A stretch of 64,000 bases of DNA from Microbacterium pseudoresistens (lineage in GTDB: Bacteria > Actinomycetota > Actinomycetes > Actinomycetales > Microbacteriaceae): the NCBI RefSeq assembly GCF_013409745.1, contig NZ_JACCBH010000001.1, forward strand, positions 1,612,001 through 1,676,000, given 5' to 3'. The stretch's first letter is position 1. Each line of letters begins with the position of its first letter. A program made the translations under genes and the position numbers. A model generated the notes under the pieces. The model had not been told where the DNA came from. It did no database searches and saw only the letters and a list, made by a program, of their open reading frames with translations. This document shows positions 17,088 to 26,187 of this stretch, piece by piece.

Positions 17088-17780
17088 ATGAAGGTGATCT
17101 CGTACAACCTGCGCAAGCATCGGGCCGCCGACGAGCTCGGTGCGCTCGTCGCCGAGCATGCGCCCGATGTGCTGTGCCTGCAGGAGGCCGATTCGGCGGC
17201 ACTCGATGAGCGGCTGGGCGATCTCACCCTCGTGGAGGCGACGCAGGGCAACCGCCTGGGGCTGGCGGTGTATCACCGGGCGAACACGTTCGACGTGGTC
17301 GGCGTCTCGGCGTTCGAGCTGAAGAAGTCGCTGCACGATCGCATCCTCAAACCCGCGCACGAGCGCGTGCTCGGGGTGCGTCTGCACGACATCGACTCGG
17401 GGGCGGATCTCGTCGTCGCCTCCTTCCACGCCGCCCCGCTCACCGCGCTCAACTCGCTGCGCCGGCATCAGATTCGCGCGGCGCTGGATGCGCTGGCCGA
17501 GATCGGCGACGGACTGCCCATCCTCATGGTCGGCGACTACAACTATCCGGTGTTCAAAGAGAACCTCGGCCAGGCGGTGCGCGACCACGGCTACACGCTG
17601 AGCCTGAGCGATGATCGCACCTACACGCGCTACCGCGTGTTCAAGGGGCACTACGACTTCGCGACCTCCGTCGGGTTCGCGATCGACAGTATCCGCACGC
17701 TGCCGCAGCGCTCCAGCGATCACCGCCCCATCCTCGTCACGGCCGACCCGCATCCCGTCGAGCGCACCGGCGCCGCCTGA
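17088..17780 (+). CDS. Endonuclease/exonuclease/phosphatase family protein
   Basis: The product has 230 residues. The fold's motifs are visible: MKVISYNLRKHRA (Asn), DVLCLQEADS (catalytic Glu), VVASFHAAPLTALNS (His), ILMVGDYNY (Asp/Asn) and the terminal RSSDHRPILVTAD (Asp-His). It lacks a signal peptide or membrane segment. Members cut DNA, RNA or phosphoesters, and the substrate cannot be told from sequence. Start chosen at the ATG matching the conserved beta strand. Confidence 0.85.
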   Translation: MKVISYNLRKHRAADELGALVAEHAPDVLCLQEADSAALDERLGDLTLVEATQGNRLGLAVYHRANTFDVVGVSAFELKKSLHDRILKPAHERVLGVRLHDIDSGADLVVASFHAAPLTALNSLRRHQIRAALDALAEIGDGLPILMVGDYNYPVFKENLGQAVRDHGYTLSLSDDRTYTRYRVFKGHYDFATSVGFAIDSIRTLPQRSSDHRPILVTADPHPVERTGAA

Positions 17781-17792
17781 CAACAGGCGTGT

Positions 17793-17821
17793 TTGGGGAT
17801 GCGGCGAGGATGCCGTAAGCT
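17793..17821 (+). promoter_or_regulatory. Putative promoter of rplM-rpsI
   Basis: TTGGGG (17793-17798) and TAAGCT (17816-17821) are separated by 17 bp. They predict a leader of about 125 nt before rplM. Within that leader CCCCT/AGGGG (around 17883-17894) and CCAC/GTGG (around 17899-17915) can form small hairpins, which would be suitable for autoregulation by L13. Confidence 0.45.
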
Positions 17822-17953
17822 ATTCCTTTGGTACTCCATACTGCGGGGTGCCACGAACGTGAGCCCTCCACTGGCGTGTTCGCCCCTCTAGGGGAGAACC
17901 ACCCCGGAGTGGGATTCACGAACCTCTCCGTTCGACTAGAAAGCAGCACTATC

Positions 17954-18400
17954 GTGACGCGCACTTACACCCCGAAGGCCGGGCAGGTCCAGCGCGACTG
18001 GATCGTGATCGACGCCACCGACGTCGTTCTCGGCCGTCTCGCCTCGCACGCCGCAACGCTCCTGCGCGGCAAGCACAAGCCCACCTTCGTCAACCACATC
18101 GACACCGGCGACTTCGTCGTGATCGTGAACGCCGACAAGGTCGCGCTCACCGGTCAGAAGCTCGAGAAGAAGATGGCCTACCGCCACTCCGGCTACCCGG
18201 GCGGGCTCAAGGCCGTGGCCTACTCCGAGCTGCTCGAGAAGAACCCCGTCCGCGCCGTGGAGAAGGCCGTGCGCGGCATGCTCCCGAAGAACAGCCTGGG
18301 CCGCCAGCAGCTCTCGAAGCTCAAGGTGTACGCCGGTGCCGAGCACCCGCACGCCGCGCAGCAGCCCCAGCCCTACTCGTTCGACCAGGTCGCCCAGTAA
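17954..18400 (+). CDS. rplM: 50S ribosomal protein L13
   Basis: The product has 148 residues from a GTG start: [20 protein letters not shown], then [21 protein letters not shown] and [10 protein letters not shown] with the [11 protein letters not shown] motif. L13 is an early-assembling 23S-binding protein. AGAAAG lies ~12 bases before the start. rpsI follows 26 bp later, the universal rplM-rpsI pair. Confidence 0.97.
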   Translation: MTRTYTPKAGQVQRDWIVIDATDVVLGRLASHAATLLRGKHKPTFVNHIDTGDFVVIVNADKVALTGQKLEKKMAYRHSGYPGGLKAVAYSELLEKNPVRAVEKAVRGMLPKNSLGRQQLSKLKVYAGAEHPHAAQQPQPYSFDQVAQ

Positions 18401-18426
18401 GCGCCGTACACCCTAAGGACATACTC

Positions 18427-18912
18427 GTGGCTGACAACGACACCACCGAATTCCCCACCTCGTACTCGACGACCAGCGCCGAGACCGTGGAGGCCGCCGA
18501 GGCCGCTCCGCGCCCCGTGCTGAACGTTCCCGGCGCCGCCGTGGGCCGCCGCAAGCAGGCCATCGCCCGCGTGCGCCTGGTTCCGGGCTCGGGCACCATC
18601 ACGGTCAACGGCCGCACGCTCGAGGACTACTTCCCGAACAAGCTGCACCAGCAGCTGATCACCGACCCGTTCACGGTGCTCAACCTCACCGGTGCGTACG
18701 ACGTGATCGCCCGCATCTCCGGCGGCGGCGACTCCGGCCAGGCCGGTGCGCTGCGCCTGGGCATCGCCCGCGCGCTGAACGCGATCGACGCCGAGAACAA
18801 CCGCCCGACCCTGAAGAAGGCCGGCTTCCTCTCGCGTGACGCCCGCGTCATCGAGCGCAAGAAGGCCGGTCTCAAGAAGGCTCGCAAGGCTCCGCAGTAC
18901 TCGAAGCGCTGA
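18427..18912 (+). CDS. rpsI: 30S ribosomal protein S9
   Basis: The product has 161 residues. An N-terminal extension of ~32 residues (acidic, Thr/Ser/Ala-rich) precedes the S9 core ([50 protein letters not shown]). The C-terminus ends [12 protein letters not shown], whose last Arg reaches the P-site tRNA in known structures. The start is GTG, and glmM follows 17 bp downstream. Confidence 0.97.
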   Translation: MADNDTTEFPTSYSTTSAETVEAAEAAPRPVLNVPGAAVGRRKQAIARVRLVPGSGTITVNGRTLEDYFPNKLHQQLITDPFTVLNLTGAYDVIARISGGGDSGQAGALRLGIARALNAIDAENNRPTLKKAGFLSRDARVIERKKAGLKKARKAPQYSKR

Positions 18913-18929
18913 TCCGTACCGTTCCTCCC

Positions 18930-20288
18930 ATGGCACTGTTCGGAACAGACGGTGTGCGCGGGCTGGCCAACGGCCCCCTCACCGCCGATCTGGCGCTCTC
19001 CCTGGCCCAGGCGACTGCTGTCGTCCTGGGCCAGGGCCGCATCGCCGAGGCCCGCAGGGCCGCCGGCAAGCGGCTCACCGCCGTGGTCGCCCGCGACCCG
19101 CGCATCTCCGGTCACTTCCTCAGCGCCGCCGTCGAGGCGGGTCTGGCATCCTCCGGCGTCGACGTGCTCGACGCGGGCACGTTGCCGACCCCGGCCGCGG
19201 CCTTCCTCATCTCGGATGTGGATGCCGACTTCGGCGTGATGATCTCGGCTTCGCACAACCCGGCGCCCGACAACGGCATCAAGATCTTCGCCCGCGGCGG
19301 TGTGAAGCTGCCCGACGACGTCGAGCGGCGCATCGAAGAGGCGATGAACGGCCCCAAGCTGCAGCCGACCGGTGGCGATGTGGGCCGGATCATCCGGTTC
19401 GCGGATGCCGAGGACCGCTATGTCATGCACCTGCTGGCGTCGCTGCCGCACCGGCTCGACGGCATCCATGTGGTGCTCGACTGCGCCAACGGCGCGGCGG
19501 CCGGGGCGTCGCCCGAGGTGTTCACCAACGCGGGCGCGAAGGTGACCGTGATCGGTGCCGAGCCCGATGGGCTGAACATCAACGACGGCGTCGGCTCGAC
19601 GCACCTCGACAAGCTGGCCGCCGAGGTCGTGCGCGTGGGCGCGGATGTCGGCATCGCCCACGACGGGGATGCCGACCGCTGCCTCGCGGTGGATGCCTCC
19701 GGCAACGTCGTCGACGGCGACCAGATCATGGCGATCCTGGCCGTGGCGATGAAGGAGCGCGGCGTTCTCGCTGAGAACACGCTCGTCGCCACGGTGATGA
19801 GCAACCTCGGCCTGCATGTCGCGATGCGCGAGCACGGGATCACCGTGCGCAAGACCGCGGTCGGCGACCGGTACGTGCTCGAAGACATGAACGCCGGCGG
19901 GTTCTCGCTGGGCGGCGAGCAGTCGGGTCACGTGATCATGAGCGAGTTCGCCACCACGGGCGACGGCGTGCTCACGGGCCTGCACCTGGTGGCGGAGATG
20001 GCGCGGCAGAAGAAGTCGCTCGCCGAGCTGGCCTCGGTGATGACGGTCTTCCCGCAGGTGCTCGTGAATGTGAAGGATGTCGACAAGACGCGCGTGAACG
20101 ACGACGAGCCGCTCGCGGCCGCCGTGCGCGCGGCCGAGTCGGAGCTCGGCGACACGGGACGCGTGCTGCTGCGCGCATCCGGCACCGAGCTTCTCGTGCG
20201 CGTGATGGTCGAGGCGGCCGACGTCGAGACGGCCCGCAGCCACGCCGACCGGCTGTGCATCGTGGTGCGCGAGCGGCTGTCGCTGTAG
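18930..20288 (+). CDS. glmM: Phosphoglucosamine mutase
   Basis: The product has 452 residues. The active-site phosphoserine is Ser108 in [15 protein letters not shown]. The metal loop is HDGDADRC, the sugar-binding loop GGEQSGH and the C-terminal phosphate loop [15 protein letters not shown]. The enzyme converts glucosamine-6-P to glucosamine-1-P on the way to UDP-GlcNAc. That product feeds peptidoglycan and, here, the nucleotide sugars of the nearby polysaccharide locus. In related genomes coaA and glmS usually follow closely; here they lie about 42 kb downstream. Confidence 0.97.
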   Translation: MALFGTDGVRGLANGPLTADLALSLAQATAVVLGQGRIAEARRAAGKRLTAVVARDPRISGHFLSAAVEAGLASSGVDVLDAGTLPTPAAAFLISDVDADFGVMISASHNPAPDNGIKIFARGGVKLPDDVERRIEEAMNGPKLQPTGGDVGRIIRFADAEDRYVMHLLASLPHRLDGIHVVLDCANGAAAGASPEVFTNAGAKVTVIGAEPDGLNINDGVGSTHLDKLAAEVVRVGADVGIAHDGDADRCLAVDASGNVVDGDQIMAILAVAMKERGVLAENTLVATVMSNLGLHVAMREHGITVRKTAVGDRYVLEDMNAGGFSLGGEQSGHVIMSEFATTGDGVLTGLHLVAEMARQKKSLAELASVMTVFPQVLVNVKDVDKTRVNDDEPLAAAVRAAESELGDTGRVLLRASGTELLVRVMVEAADVETARSHADRLCIVVRERLSL

Positions 20289-20307
20289 TCCTTCGCTGTA
20301 GTCCTTT

Positions 20308-20389
20308 CGCGAGTGCACGGGATCCCGCCGAATGCACGGCGTATTTCCCGAAAGAAGCCGCTCATTCGGTGATAAGCCGTGCACTCGCG
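20308..20389. repeat. Palindromic repeat, family B copy 1
   Basis: An ~81-bp element has 13-bp perfect terminal inverted repeats (20308-20320 with 20377-20389) and an inner CCGAATG/CATTCGG pair. It closely matches copy 2 at 21252-21332. The two copies flank a single gene. Confidence 0.85.
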
Positions 20390-20407
20390 GGTGGGCGCGC
20401 GCACTGC

Positions 20408-20413
20408 TAACCT
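20408..20413 (+). promoter_or_regulatory. Putative -10 box (TAACCT), leaderless gene 20421
   Basis: TANNNT ends seven bases before the GTG at 20421, in the spacer after repeat B1. Confidence 0.4.
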
Positions 20414-20420
20414 CGGGCGC

Positions 20421-21242
20421 GTGACCCGTTCAGATGAGGCCGTCGAGCCTGCCCGCACATCGCGCCGGAGTTTCCTCACCGCGGCGGCCTGGAGCGCGCC
20501 GGTCGTCGCAGCGGCCGTGGCCGTTCCCGCGCGGGCGGCGAGCGTGAGCGGCCCGACCGTGCGGTTCAGCCAGATGGCGTACGTCGTTCCGATGCCTCCG
20601 GGCGGCGAGGTGGCCGTGTCGGGGTGGCTGCTCGATGAGGATGGCCAGCCGAAGTACGGTCAGGTCGCGGCCCTGATCGAGGGGTCTGATTTCGAGATCG
20701 TCGGCGGGGCCGGAGGGTCGACCGAGGTATACGCCATGACGTCCGACGACGGCAGTTTCCGGCTGCGGGTGCGGGCGAAGCCGTCGGCGACGGTCGCATC
20801 CCACGGTGGGATGCACGGCTTGGCCGTCGACGGCGGGCTCACCACGTCATATGCCGGGTTCGTTCCCGCGCCCGGCGGAACCGTCTCCCTCACGCAGCCG
20901 CGCACCAACATGAACTTCGTCAACGGTCGGTTGCGCGCCGTCGTCGAGGCGCACGGGATCAGCGTGCCGGGGCCTGTGACGCTGACCTTCGCCCTCGACA
21001 GCGGCGTCTTCACCGCCGCATCCGTGTCGGTGGACGCGTCGCCGCAGACGGGCTGGACGATCACGGGCGTGGGCACGGGCACGCTGAGCGTGGCGCGCGA
21101 TGGGGGGCTCGCCGCTGACGATCCTGTCGTGGTGGGAGTGCTCGCCGGCTATTCCAGCCCGACGACCGGTAGCGTGCACCTCTCGACGGTGGGGGGAGAG
21201 CTCGTCACGCCGTCGCAGCCGGTGCCGCTCTACTTCGGCTGA
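20421..21242 (+). CDS. Tat-exported protein of unknown function
   Basis: The product has 273 residues from GTG 20421. A twin-arginine signal (SRRSFLTAAAWSAPVVAAAV, cleaved near PARAAS) is followed by a mature part without cysteines or membrane segments. Its composition is Gly/Val/Ser/Thr-rich, consistent with beta-sandwich domains. No family was recognised. The signal peptide is nearly identical to those at 29398 and 63428, while the mature parts differ. The gene is enclosed by the two family B repeats. Confidence 0.75.
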   Translation: MTRSDEAVEPARTSRRSFLTAAAWSAPVVAAAVAVPARAASVSGPTVRFSQMAYVVPMPPGGEVAVSGWLLDEDGQPKYGQVAALIEGSDFEIVGGAGGSTEVYAMTSDDGSFRLRVRAKPSATVASHGGMHGLAVDGGLTTSYAGFVPAPGGTVSLTQPRTNMNFVNGRLRAVVEAHGISVPGPVTLTFALDSGVFTAASVSVDASPQTGWTITGVGTGTLSVARDGGLAADDPVVVGVLAGYSSPTTGSVHLSTVGGELVTPSQPVPLYFG

Positions 21243-21251
21243 AATCGCATC

Positions 21252-21332
21252 CCGAATGTGCGGGATTCCACCGAATGTGCGGCGTGTTTCCCGAAAGAAG
21301 CCGCTCATTCGGCGATAAGCCGTGCACTCGCG
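21252..21332. repeat. Palindromic repeat, family B copy 2
   Basis: It matches copy 1 closely over ~81 bp; the central 45 bp, including CCCGAAAGAAGCCGCTCATT, is nearly identical. The left terminal arm has diverged (CCGAATGTGCGG instead of GCGAGTGCACGG), giving an internal direct repeat of CCGAATGTGCGG. Confidence 0.82.
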
Positions 21333-21366
21333 AGGGGATGACGGGGGCTCGGCGAGGGACGGCGGC

Positions 21367-22077
21367 CTACGGCACCTGCCAGCGGGGGATGGGCCACACG
21401 ATGCTGACGACCTTGCCGACGACGCCGTCGCGGGTGGCCCAGCGCCAGCATCCGTCGCTGCCGGTGGGCAGGCTGCGGCACCGGGCGGCGGAGTCGGATG
21501 AGTTGCCGCGATTGTCGCCGAGCATGAGGTACGAGCGCTCCGGCACCTCCACGGGCCCGAAGCAGCGGGTCGAGGCCGGCTCGGTCTCGCAGTCGAGCAC
21601 ACCGGGCGTGAACGGCAGGTCGTTGAAGACGTAGGGTTCGTCGAGCGCGACGCCGTCGACCGTCACGGCGCCCGCGGCGGTGCAGCACGCGGCGGTCTGC
21701 CCGGGCCCGGCGATCACGCGTTTGACGAGCGTGTGCGGGCCCGACGGGCCGAATCCGCTCACTTCACCGAGCCAGCGCAGCACGCTCGTGAACCACGGTT
21801 CTTCGTCGACGCCGGTGGCGCCCCACGTCTCGTCGGCGTCGAACACGATGATGTCGCCGGTGGCGGGCTCGGTGCCCACGTAGGCGAGACGGTTGACGAG
21901 CACCCTGTCGCCCACCTGCAGGGTCTGGGTCATCGAGCTCGACGGCACCGAGTACGGCTTGGCGACGAAGCTGAGCACGCCTCCGACGAGCACGAACGCG
22001 AGCACGAGATGAAACCACGGGCTCGACGTGATGCGACGCCACCGCGAACGCGGTGCGGATGCGGTCTCGCTGCTCAT
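21367..22077 (-). CDS. lepB: Signal peptidase I
   Basis: The product has 236 residues from ATG 22077. One membrane segment (residues ~20-40) is followed by the catalytic Ser in KPYSVPSSSMTQTL. The general-base Lys lies in HTLVKRVIAGPGQ, and the conserved MLGDNRGNSSDSAARC motif is present. It cleaves Sec and Tat signal peptides on the outer membrane face. An insert with a Cys pair (AACCTAAGAV) is unusual. It starts one base after the stop of the upstream membrane protein gene, so the two form an operon. Confidence 0.93.
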   Translation of the reverse strand: MSSETASAPRSRWRRITSSPWFHLVLAFVLVGGVLSFVAKPYSVPSSSMTQTLQVGDRVLVNRLAYVGTEPATGDIIVFDADETWGATGVDEEPWFTSVLRWLGEVSGFGPSGPHTLVKRVIAGPGQTAACCTAAGAVTVDGVALDEPYVFNDLPFTPGVLDCETEPASTRCFGPVEVPERSYLMLGDNRGNSSDSAARCRSLPTGSDGCWRWATRDGVVGKVVSIVWPIPRWQVP

Positions 22078-22078
22078 C

Positions 22079-23671
22079 TCACTCCTCGGGTGCGCTGCAG
22101 ATACGGTACTCGCCCGCCTGGGCGAGCGTCTCGCCGACGCACGGCTGCGGGGTGAGTCGGGGAACGTCGGCCATCCCGGGCGCATCCCACAGTCCTACGT
22201 GGGCGCCCGTGAGCACGACCGCTGCCACCGGCCGCCCCCACGGCTCAGCGGCGAGCCAGTCGGTGCCCGTCTCCGCCACCCAGGCGCGCAGGGGCTCGAG
22301 TCCGGCGCGCTGGCTCTGCAGGGTCTCGGCCGGAGGCGCGAGGGCGGATACGGCGTGCAGGGCTGCTCCGGCGGCGACCACGACGACGATCACGCCCGCA
22401 CCGACCGCGCCGATCCCGGCACGAAGGATGCTCGACCCAGTGCCCGCATCCGACCCACGGCCCGCATCCGACGCGCCGCCCGCCGTGCGGCGCCGGCGCC
22501 ACCACGCCGCGGCGACGCCGGCGGCGGCCGCGGCGAGAATCGGCGTGAAGGCGAAGACGCCCGGCGCGGGATGGCGCACCCACAACGGCAGGTGCGCGGC
22601 GAGCGACCACCACGCGAGATAGGTGGCGAGCCCGACGCCGGCGGCGAGCACGATGGCCGTCCGACCCCGAAGGGACTCAGCGCGGGGCGACTCAGCACGA
22701 GGTGACTGAGCGGGCCCGGGCTCGCCCCGCCCCGACTCAGCGCTCCCCGCCACCGAGGTCCGCCGATGCGCCACGGCTCCCGCCACGACGAGCGCCACGG
22801 TCAGAAGCCCCGCGACGGCGGCCGCCCACGGCCACACGAACCACGCGTCGGCGAACGTGGTCGCCTTCTGCGCGATGGTGGTCGGCGCGGTGTCCTGCCC
22901 TCCGCTCAGCAGGAACCCGCCGAGCGAGCGCAGGTGGCGCAGGTACCCCGAGAAACCCATGCCCACGAGCGCGGCGAGCTCGACGAGCAGCGTCGGCAGC
23001 GCGACCATCACGAGCGGCAGCCAGCTGCGGCGCAGGGTGGTGCGCACGCGCATCCATCCGGTTCCTGGTGCGAGCATCCACAGCGCTACGGCGAAGGCGG
23101 GCAGCGCGAGCAGAGCGATGAGCTTGGCCTGCACGGCGAGGCCCACGAGGAGCCCCGCGAGCCAGGCGCGGCGCGGCAGCACGATGAGGGCCCACACGAG
23201 CAGGGCGGCGGCGGGGATCTCGCCGAGCAGGTCGGCAGGGCCCTGGATGGGTGAGACGCCCGCGGTCGTGTTGAACGCGAGCGGCACGGCGGCGGCCAGC
23301 AGTGCCGCCCAGCGCCCGCCCAGCCGGTGGCCGAGCACGCCGGCGCCGGCCAGCAGCAGCATCCAGAAGGCGAGGGGCACGAGCCGTGCGCCCATCACGG
23401 TGTCGGCGCCGAGCGCGAGCACGGCGGCGACGGGCAGCAGCACGGTCGGTCCGGTGGAGATGCGCGGGTCGAACGGGGTGATGCTCGAGCCCGAGAGCGT
23501 GCCGTCGCTGGCGTAGCCGAGACCCGAGAGCAGGTTGAGCGGCACGGTGAGGTTGAACGCCTCGTCTTCCCACAGGTGGTTCACGACCACGCTCTGCCAC
23601 GCGACCACGCCGTGGCAGGCCAGCAGCGCCGCGGCGAGCAGCCAGAACAGCGTGGTGCGCAGCGTTCTCAT
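22079..23671 (-). CDS. Multi-pass membrane protein, GT-C (GT39-like) glycosyltransferase candidate
   Basis: The product has 530 residues from ATG 23671, with about ten hydrophobic segments. The first periplasmic loop has NHLWEDEAFNLTVPLNLLSG, and an acidic pair near the first loop is typical of GT-C enzymes such as ArnT or PMT. A long linker (residues ~300-340) carries repeated SPRAES. It probably moves a sugar from a polyprenyl-phosphate donor to an exported acceptor. The start overlaps the stop of the glycosyltransferase at 23668 (ATGA), so donor synthesis and transfer appear coupled. No close named family was recognised. Confidence 0.6.
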   Translation of the reverse strand: MRTLRTTLFWLLAAALLACHGVVAWQSVVVNHLWEDEAFNLTVPLNLLSGLGYASDGTLSGSSITPFDPRISTGPTVLLPVAAVLALGADTVMGARLVPLAFWMLLLAGAGVLGHRLGGRWAALLAAAVPLAFNTTAGVSPIQGPADLLGEIPAAALLVWALIVLPRRAWLAGLLVGLAVQAKLIALLALPAFAVALWMLAPGTGWMRVRTTLRRSWLPLVMVALPTLLVELAALVGMGFSGYLRHLRSLGGFLLSGGQDTAPTTIAQKATTFADAWFVWPWAAAVAGLLTVALVVAGAVAHRRTSVAGSAESGRGEPGPAQSPRAESPRAESLRGRTAIVLAAGVGLATYLAWWSLAAHLPLWVRHPAPGVFAFTPILAAAAAGVAAAWWRRRRTAGGASDAGRGSDAGTGSSILRAGIGAVGAGVIVVVVAAGAALHAVSALAPPAETLQSQRAGLEPLRAWVAETGTDWLAAEPWGRPVAAVVLTGAHVGLWDAPGMADVPRLTPQPCVGETLAQAGEYRICSAPEE

Positions 23672-24489
23672 GAGCCGGATGCGGTGGGCCCGGATGAAGT
23701 GGGCCCGGATGAAGTGGGGGATGTGCGGCGGATGCTGCGCAGTGGCGCCGATGGACGCAGCGACAGGCGCCACACCTCGGCGAGGGCGTCGCGGGCGAAC
23801 ACGCGTAGGCGTTTGGGAGGCAGGCGCAGCCCGGCGCCGCGCCCCCACATGGTTCCGCTGGCGGATGCGCCGCGGCGCGGGATGCTCGCCACGCGCACGT
23901 AGCGCACGAGGAATCCGCCGCGCGCCTCGGCGAGGGAGAAGTGCACGTGCGGCACGAGCGCGTCGGCGGGAACGGCATCCACGAGGGTCTCGGCCGCGGC
24001 GGGGCGGTAGCCGCGCAGCGGGGTGTTCACGTCGGGCACGCGGCGCCCGCAGGAGGCGGCGACGAGCAGGCCGACTGCCGCGGTGAGCGCCTTGCGGTAC
24101 CAGGGGTCGGTGCGTCCGCCGCGCACGCCGTGAACGACATCGGCGCCCGTGGCTTCGAGCGCGGCGACGAGACGGGCGACGTCGTGGCCGAGGAATTGCC
24201 CGTCACCGTCGATGTGCACGAGCGCGTCGGGGGAGAGCGCGATGCCCGCCTGGTAGGCGGCGAGTGCGGTGGGGCCGTGGCCGCGGTTGGCGGGCTGGGT
24301 CTGCACATCCACATCCGGCAGGTCAGACAGCACGACGGCGGTGTCGTCGGTGGAGCGGTCATCGGCGACGACGAAGCTGAGGCGCTCGGCCAGCGGGGCG
24401 ACGTGCTCGCGGAGTTCTTCGATGAATCCGCGGATGCCCTCGGCTTCGTTGTAGGCCGGCATGACGATGGTGAGATGGGTGAACGGCAA
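23668..24489 (-). CDS. Family 2 glycosyltransferase, polyprenol-phosphate sugar synthase-like
   Basis: The product has 273 residues with a TTG start (GAGG upstream). The GT-A fold begins LTIVMPAYNEAEGIRGFIEE. The metal motif is HIDGDGQF, and the motif NTPLRGYRP resembles dolichyl-phosphate-mannose synthase relatives. No C-terminal membrane anchor is seen. Together with the divergent GtrA gene and the GT-C-like gene it resembles a GtrA/GtrB/GtrC set. The C-terminal tail contains TSSGPTSSGPTASG, encoded by a 15-bp tandem repeat at about 23686-23715. Confidence 0.8.
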   Translation of the reverse strand: MPFTHLTIVMPAYNEAEGIRGFIEELREHVAPLAERLSFVVADDRSTDDTAVVLSDLPDVDVQTQPANRGHGPTALAAYQAGIALSPDALVHIDGDGQFLGHDVARLVAALEATGADVVHGVRGGRTDPWYRKALTAAVGLLVAASCGRRVPDVNTPLRGYRPAAAETLVDAVPADALVPHVHFSLAEARGGFLVRYVRVASIPRRGASASGTMWGRGAGLRLPPKRLRVFARDALAEVWRLSLRPSAPLRSIRRTSPTSSGPTSSGPTASGS

Positions 24490-24539
24490 GGGAGTCCTCA
24501 GGCGCTGGACGGCGCGCAGAGGGCCCGGCGCGCACCTTC

Positions 24540-24545
24540 TAGACT
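24540..24545 (+). promoter_or_regulatory. Putative -10 box (TAGACT), leaderless gtrA-like gene
   Basis: TANNNT ends six bases before the GTG at 24552; no ribosome-binding site precedes it. Confidence 0.5.
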
Positions 24546-24551
24546 AGTCGA

Positions 24552-25007
24552 GTGAACCCCCTCTCCCGCGTGCCCGCGCGCCTGCGTCGGCTCCTGGGAG
24601 TCGGCAGCCGGTTCCTCGTCGTCGGTGCGATCAGCACGGTCATCGAGATCGCCGTGTTCAACCTGCTCGTGTACGTGCTGGGGTGGGATCTCGTGGTCGC
24701 CAAGATCGTCGCATCCCTCGTCGCGCTGGTGAACGCGTACATCGGCAACCGCGAGTGGGCCTTCCGCCACCGCGACCGCCGCGGCCGCACCGCCGAAGTG
24801 GTGCTGTTCCTCATCACCAACGGCGTATGCACGCTGCTCGGCGCAGCGCTCGTGTGGCTGGGCGTGGAGCTGATGACCGGGATGCTCGGCCACGCACCCG
24901 GGGCGTTCCTCGTGAACGTGATCAACCTCGCCAGCATCGTCATCGTCGTGCTCCTGCGCTTCGTGCTGTACCACAAGGTGGTGTTCCGCACGTCGGCGAA
25001 GGCGTGA
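24552..25007 (+). CDS. GtrA family membrane protein
   Basis: The product has 151 residues with four membrane segments. The start region RFLVVGAISTVIEIAVFNLL and the NREWAFR motif are typical of the GtrA family, which is thought to flip or bind polyprenyl-phosphate-linked sugars. The last segment leads into LRFVLYHKVVFR. It is divergent from the GT2 gene at 23668, whose product would make the lipid-linked sugar. Confidence 0.88.
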   Translation: MNPLSRVPARLRRLLGVGSRFLVVGAISTVIEIAVFNLLVYVLGWDLVVAKIVASLVALVNAYIGNREWAFRHRDRRGRTAEVVLFLITNGVCTLLGAALVWLGVELMTGMLGHAPGAFLVNVINLASIVIVVLLRFVLYHKVVFRTSAKA

Positions 25008-25098
25008 GGACCGTGCGATCGCGCCGACCCGGCCCGCGACACTATGCCACGATGGGAACGACCACGGTAGACGGATCGCCGTGCGGGGGAGGAGTGCG

Positions 25099-26187
25099 GT
25101 GATCGTCGAAGTGATCCGCGGGCTCGGTGTCGGAGGAGCGGAGACGCTGTTGTTCACGCGCCTTCGTTGCGCTCTCCGCACGCACCCCGCAGGCTTCGAG
25201 ACCACCCTCGTCGTCAACACCCTTCGCGAGAACGATCACTACGTGAACGCTCTTCGCGATCTCGGCGTGCACGTCGTCGAGCTCGGTGCCCGCGGCCCGC
25301 TTCGCGGAATGCTGCAGTTGCGCCGGACTCTTCGTCATCTGGGCCCTGAGGACACCGTCGTCTTCCACTCGCCTGTGACGAGTTACCTCGAGAAGCTGGT
25401 TCGCGCATTTCGACTGCGCCGACGGCCTGGTCGGCTTATCAACGTCGTGCACGGCGTACGTCATCGTGCCGTGTACAACTACCTCGGGGCGTTCCTCGAT
25501 CGCTACGCCGATCGGGCGCTCGCGGTCGCCGATGCGGTCGCCGCCAGCCCGACTGCGAGGCACTATCGCGATGTGCGAACCGTCCTCGGGGGTGTGGACA
25601 TGGAGGCGATGCGGGATTGGATTACGCAGCATCCGGCAGCGCGCGACGACTTCCGAGCGAGCATCGGCATTCCCGAGGATCATTCGTTGGCCGTCGCCGT
25701 CGGCGGGCTCAATCGCCTGAAGGGCCATCGATTCCTCCTGTCTGCAGTGATGTCGATGCCCAAGACCTCACTCGTGCTCGTCGGGGATGGCCCTGAACGT
25801 GACGCACTTCACGCCCAGGCGCGGAATCAGGGAATCGCCGACCGCGTGCATTTGCTGGGTGTCCAGCAAGACGCATGGCGATGGGCTGCTGTCGCCGACG
25901 TCGTCGTGCAGCCCAGCGCTCACGAGGGCCTACCGGTGACCCTGATGGAGGCGGTTGCATTGGGCACCCCCGTGGTCGCGACGGATGTGGGCGGCGTCGG
26001 CGAACTCATCCGCGATCATCCCCGTGCTGTGCTGATCGCCTCGGCGGATCCGACCGAGATCGCCACGGGTCTGGAGCGTGCCCTGCTGTTGGGTGGATCG
26101 GCCGCGAGCGGAGGGCTCCCTGCCCGCGCATCGGAATGGTCCGTGTCGCGGTTCGCCCGCGACTTCTACGCGGCTCTGATGCCATGA
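25099..26187 (+). CDS. Family 4-like glycosyltransferase
   Basis: The product has 362 residues from GTG 25099, chosen because GGGGAGGAG ends five bases upstream; a GTG at 25081 is an alternative. GT-B fold: VEVIRGLGVGGAETLL at the N-terminus, then VGGLNRLKGHRFLLSAV and QPSAHEGLPVTLMEAVALGTPVVATDVGG, the nucleotide-sugar binding E-x7-E region. The acceptor is unknown. It overlaps the next gene by ATGA. Base use is somewhat less GC-rich than the ribosomal genes. Confidence 0.88.
   Translation: MIVEVIRGLGVGGAETLLFTRLRCALRTHPAGFETTLVVNTLRENDHYVNALRDLGVHVVELGARGPLRGMLQLRRTLRHLGPEDTVVFHSPVTSYLEKLVRAFRLRRRPGRLINVVHGVRHRAVYNYLGAFLDRYADRALAVADAVAASPTARHYRDVRTVLGGVDMEAMRDWITQHPAARDDFRASIGIPEDHSLAVAVGGLNRLKGHRFLLSAVMSMPKTSLVLVGDGPERDALHAQARNQGIADRVHLLGVQQDAWRWAAVADVVVQPSAHEGLPVTLMEAVALGTPVVATDVGGVGELIRDHPRAVLIASADPTEIATGLERALLLGGSAASGGLPARASEWSVSRFARDFYAALMP

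Noticed and set aside
18627..20384. Minus-strand frame of 585 codons
   Set aside because: Antisense to rpsI and glmM; low-complexity His/Arg/Val composition.
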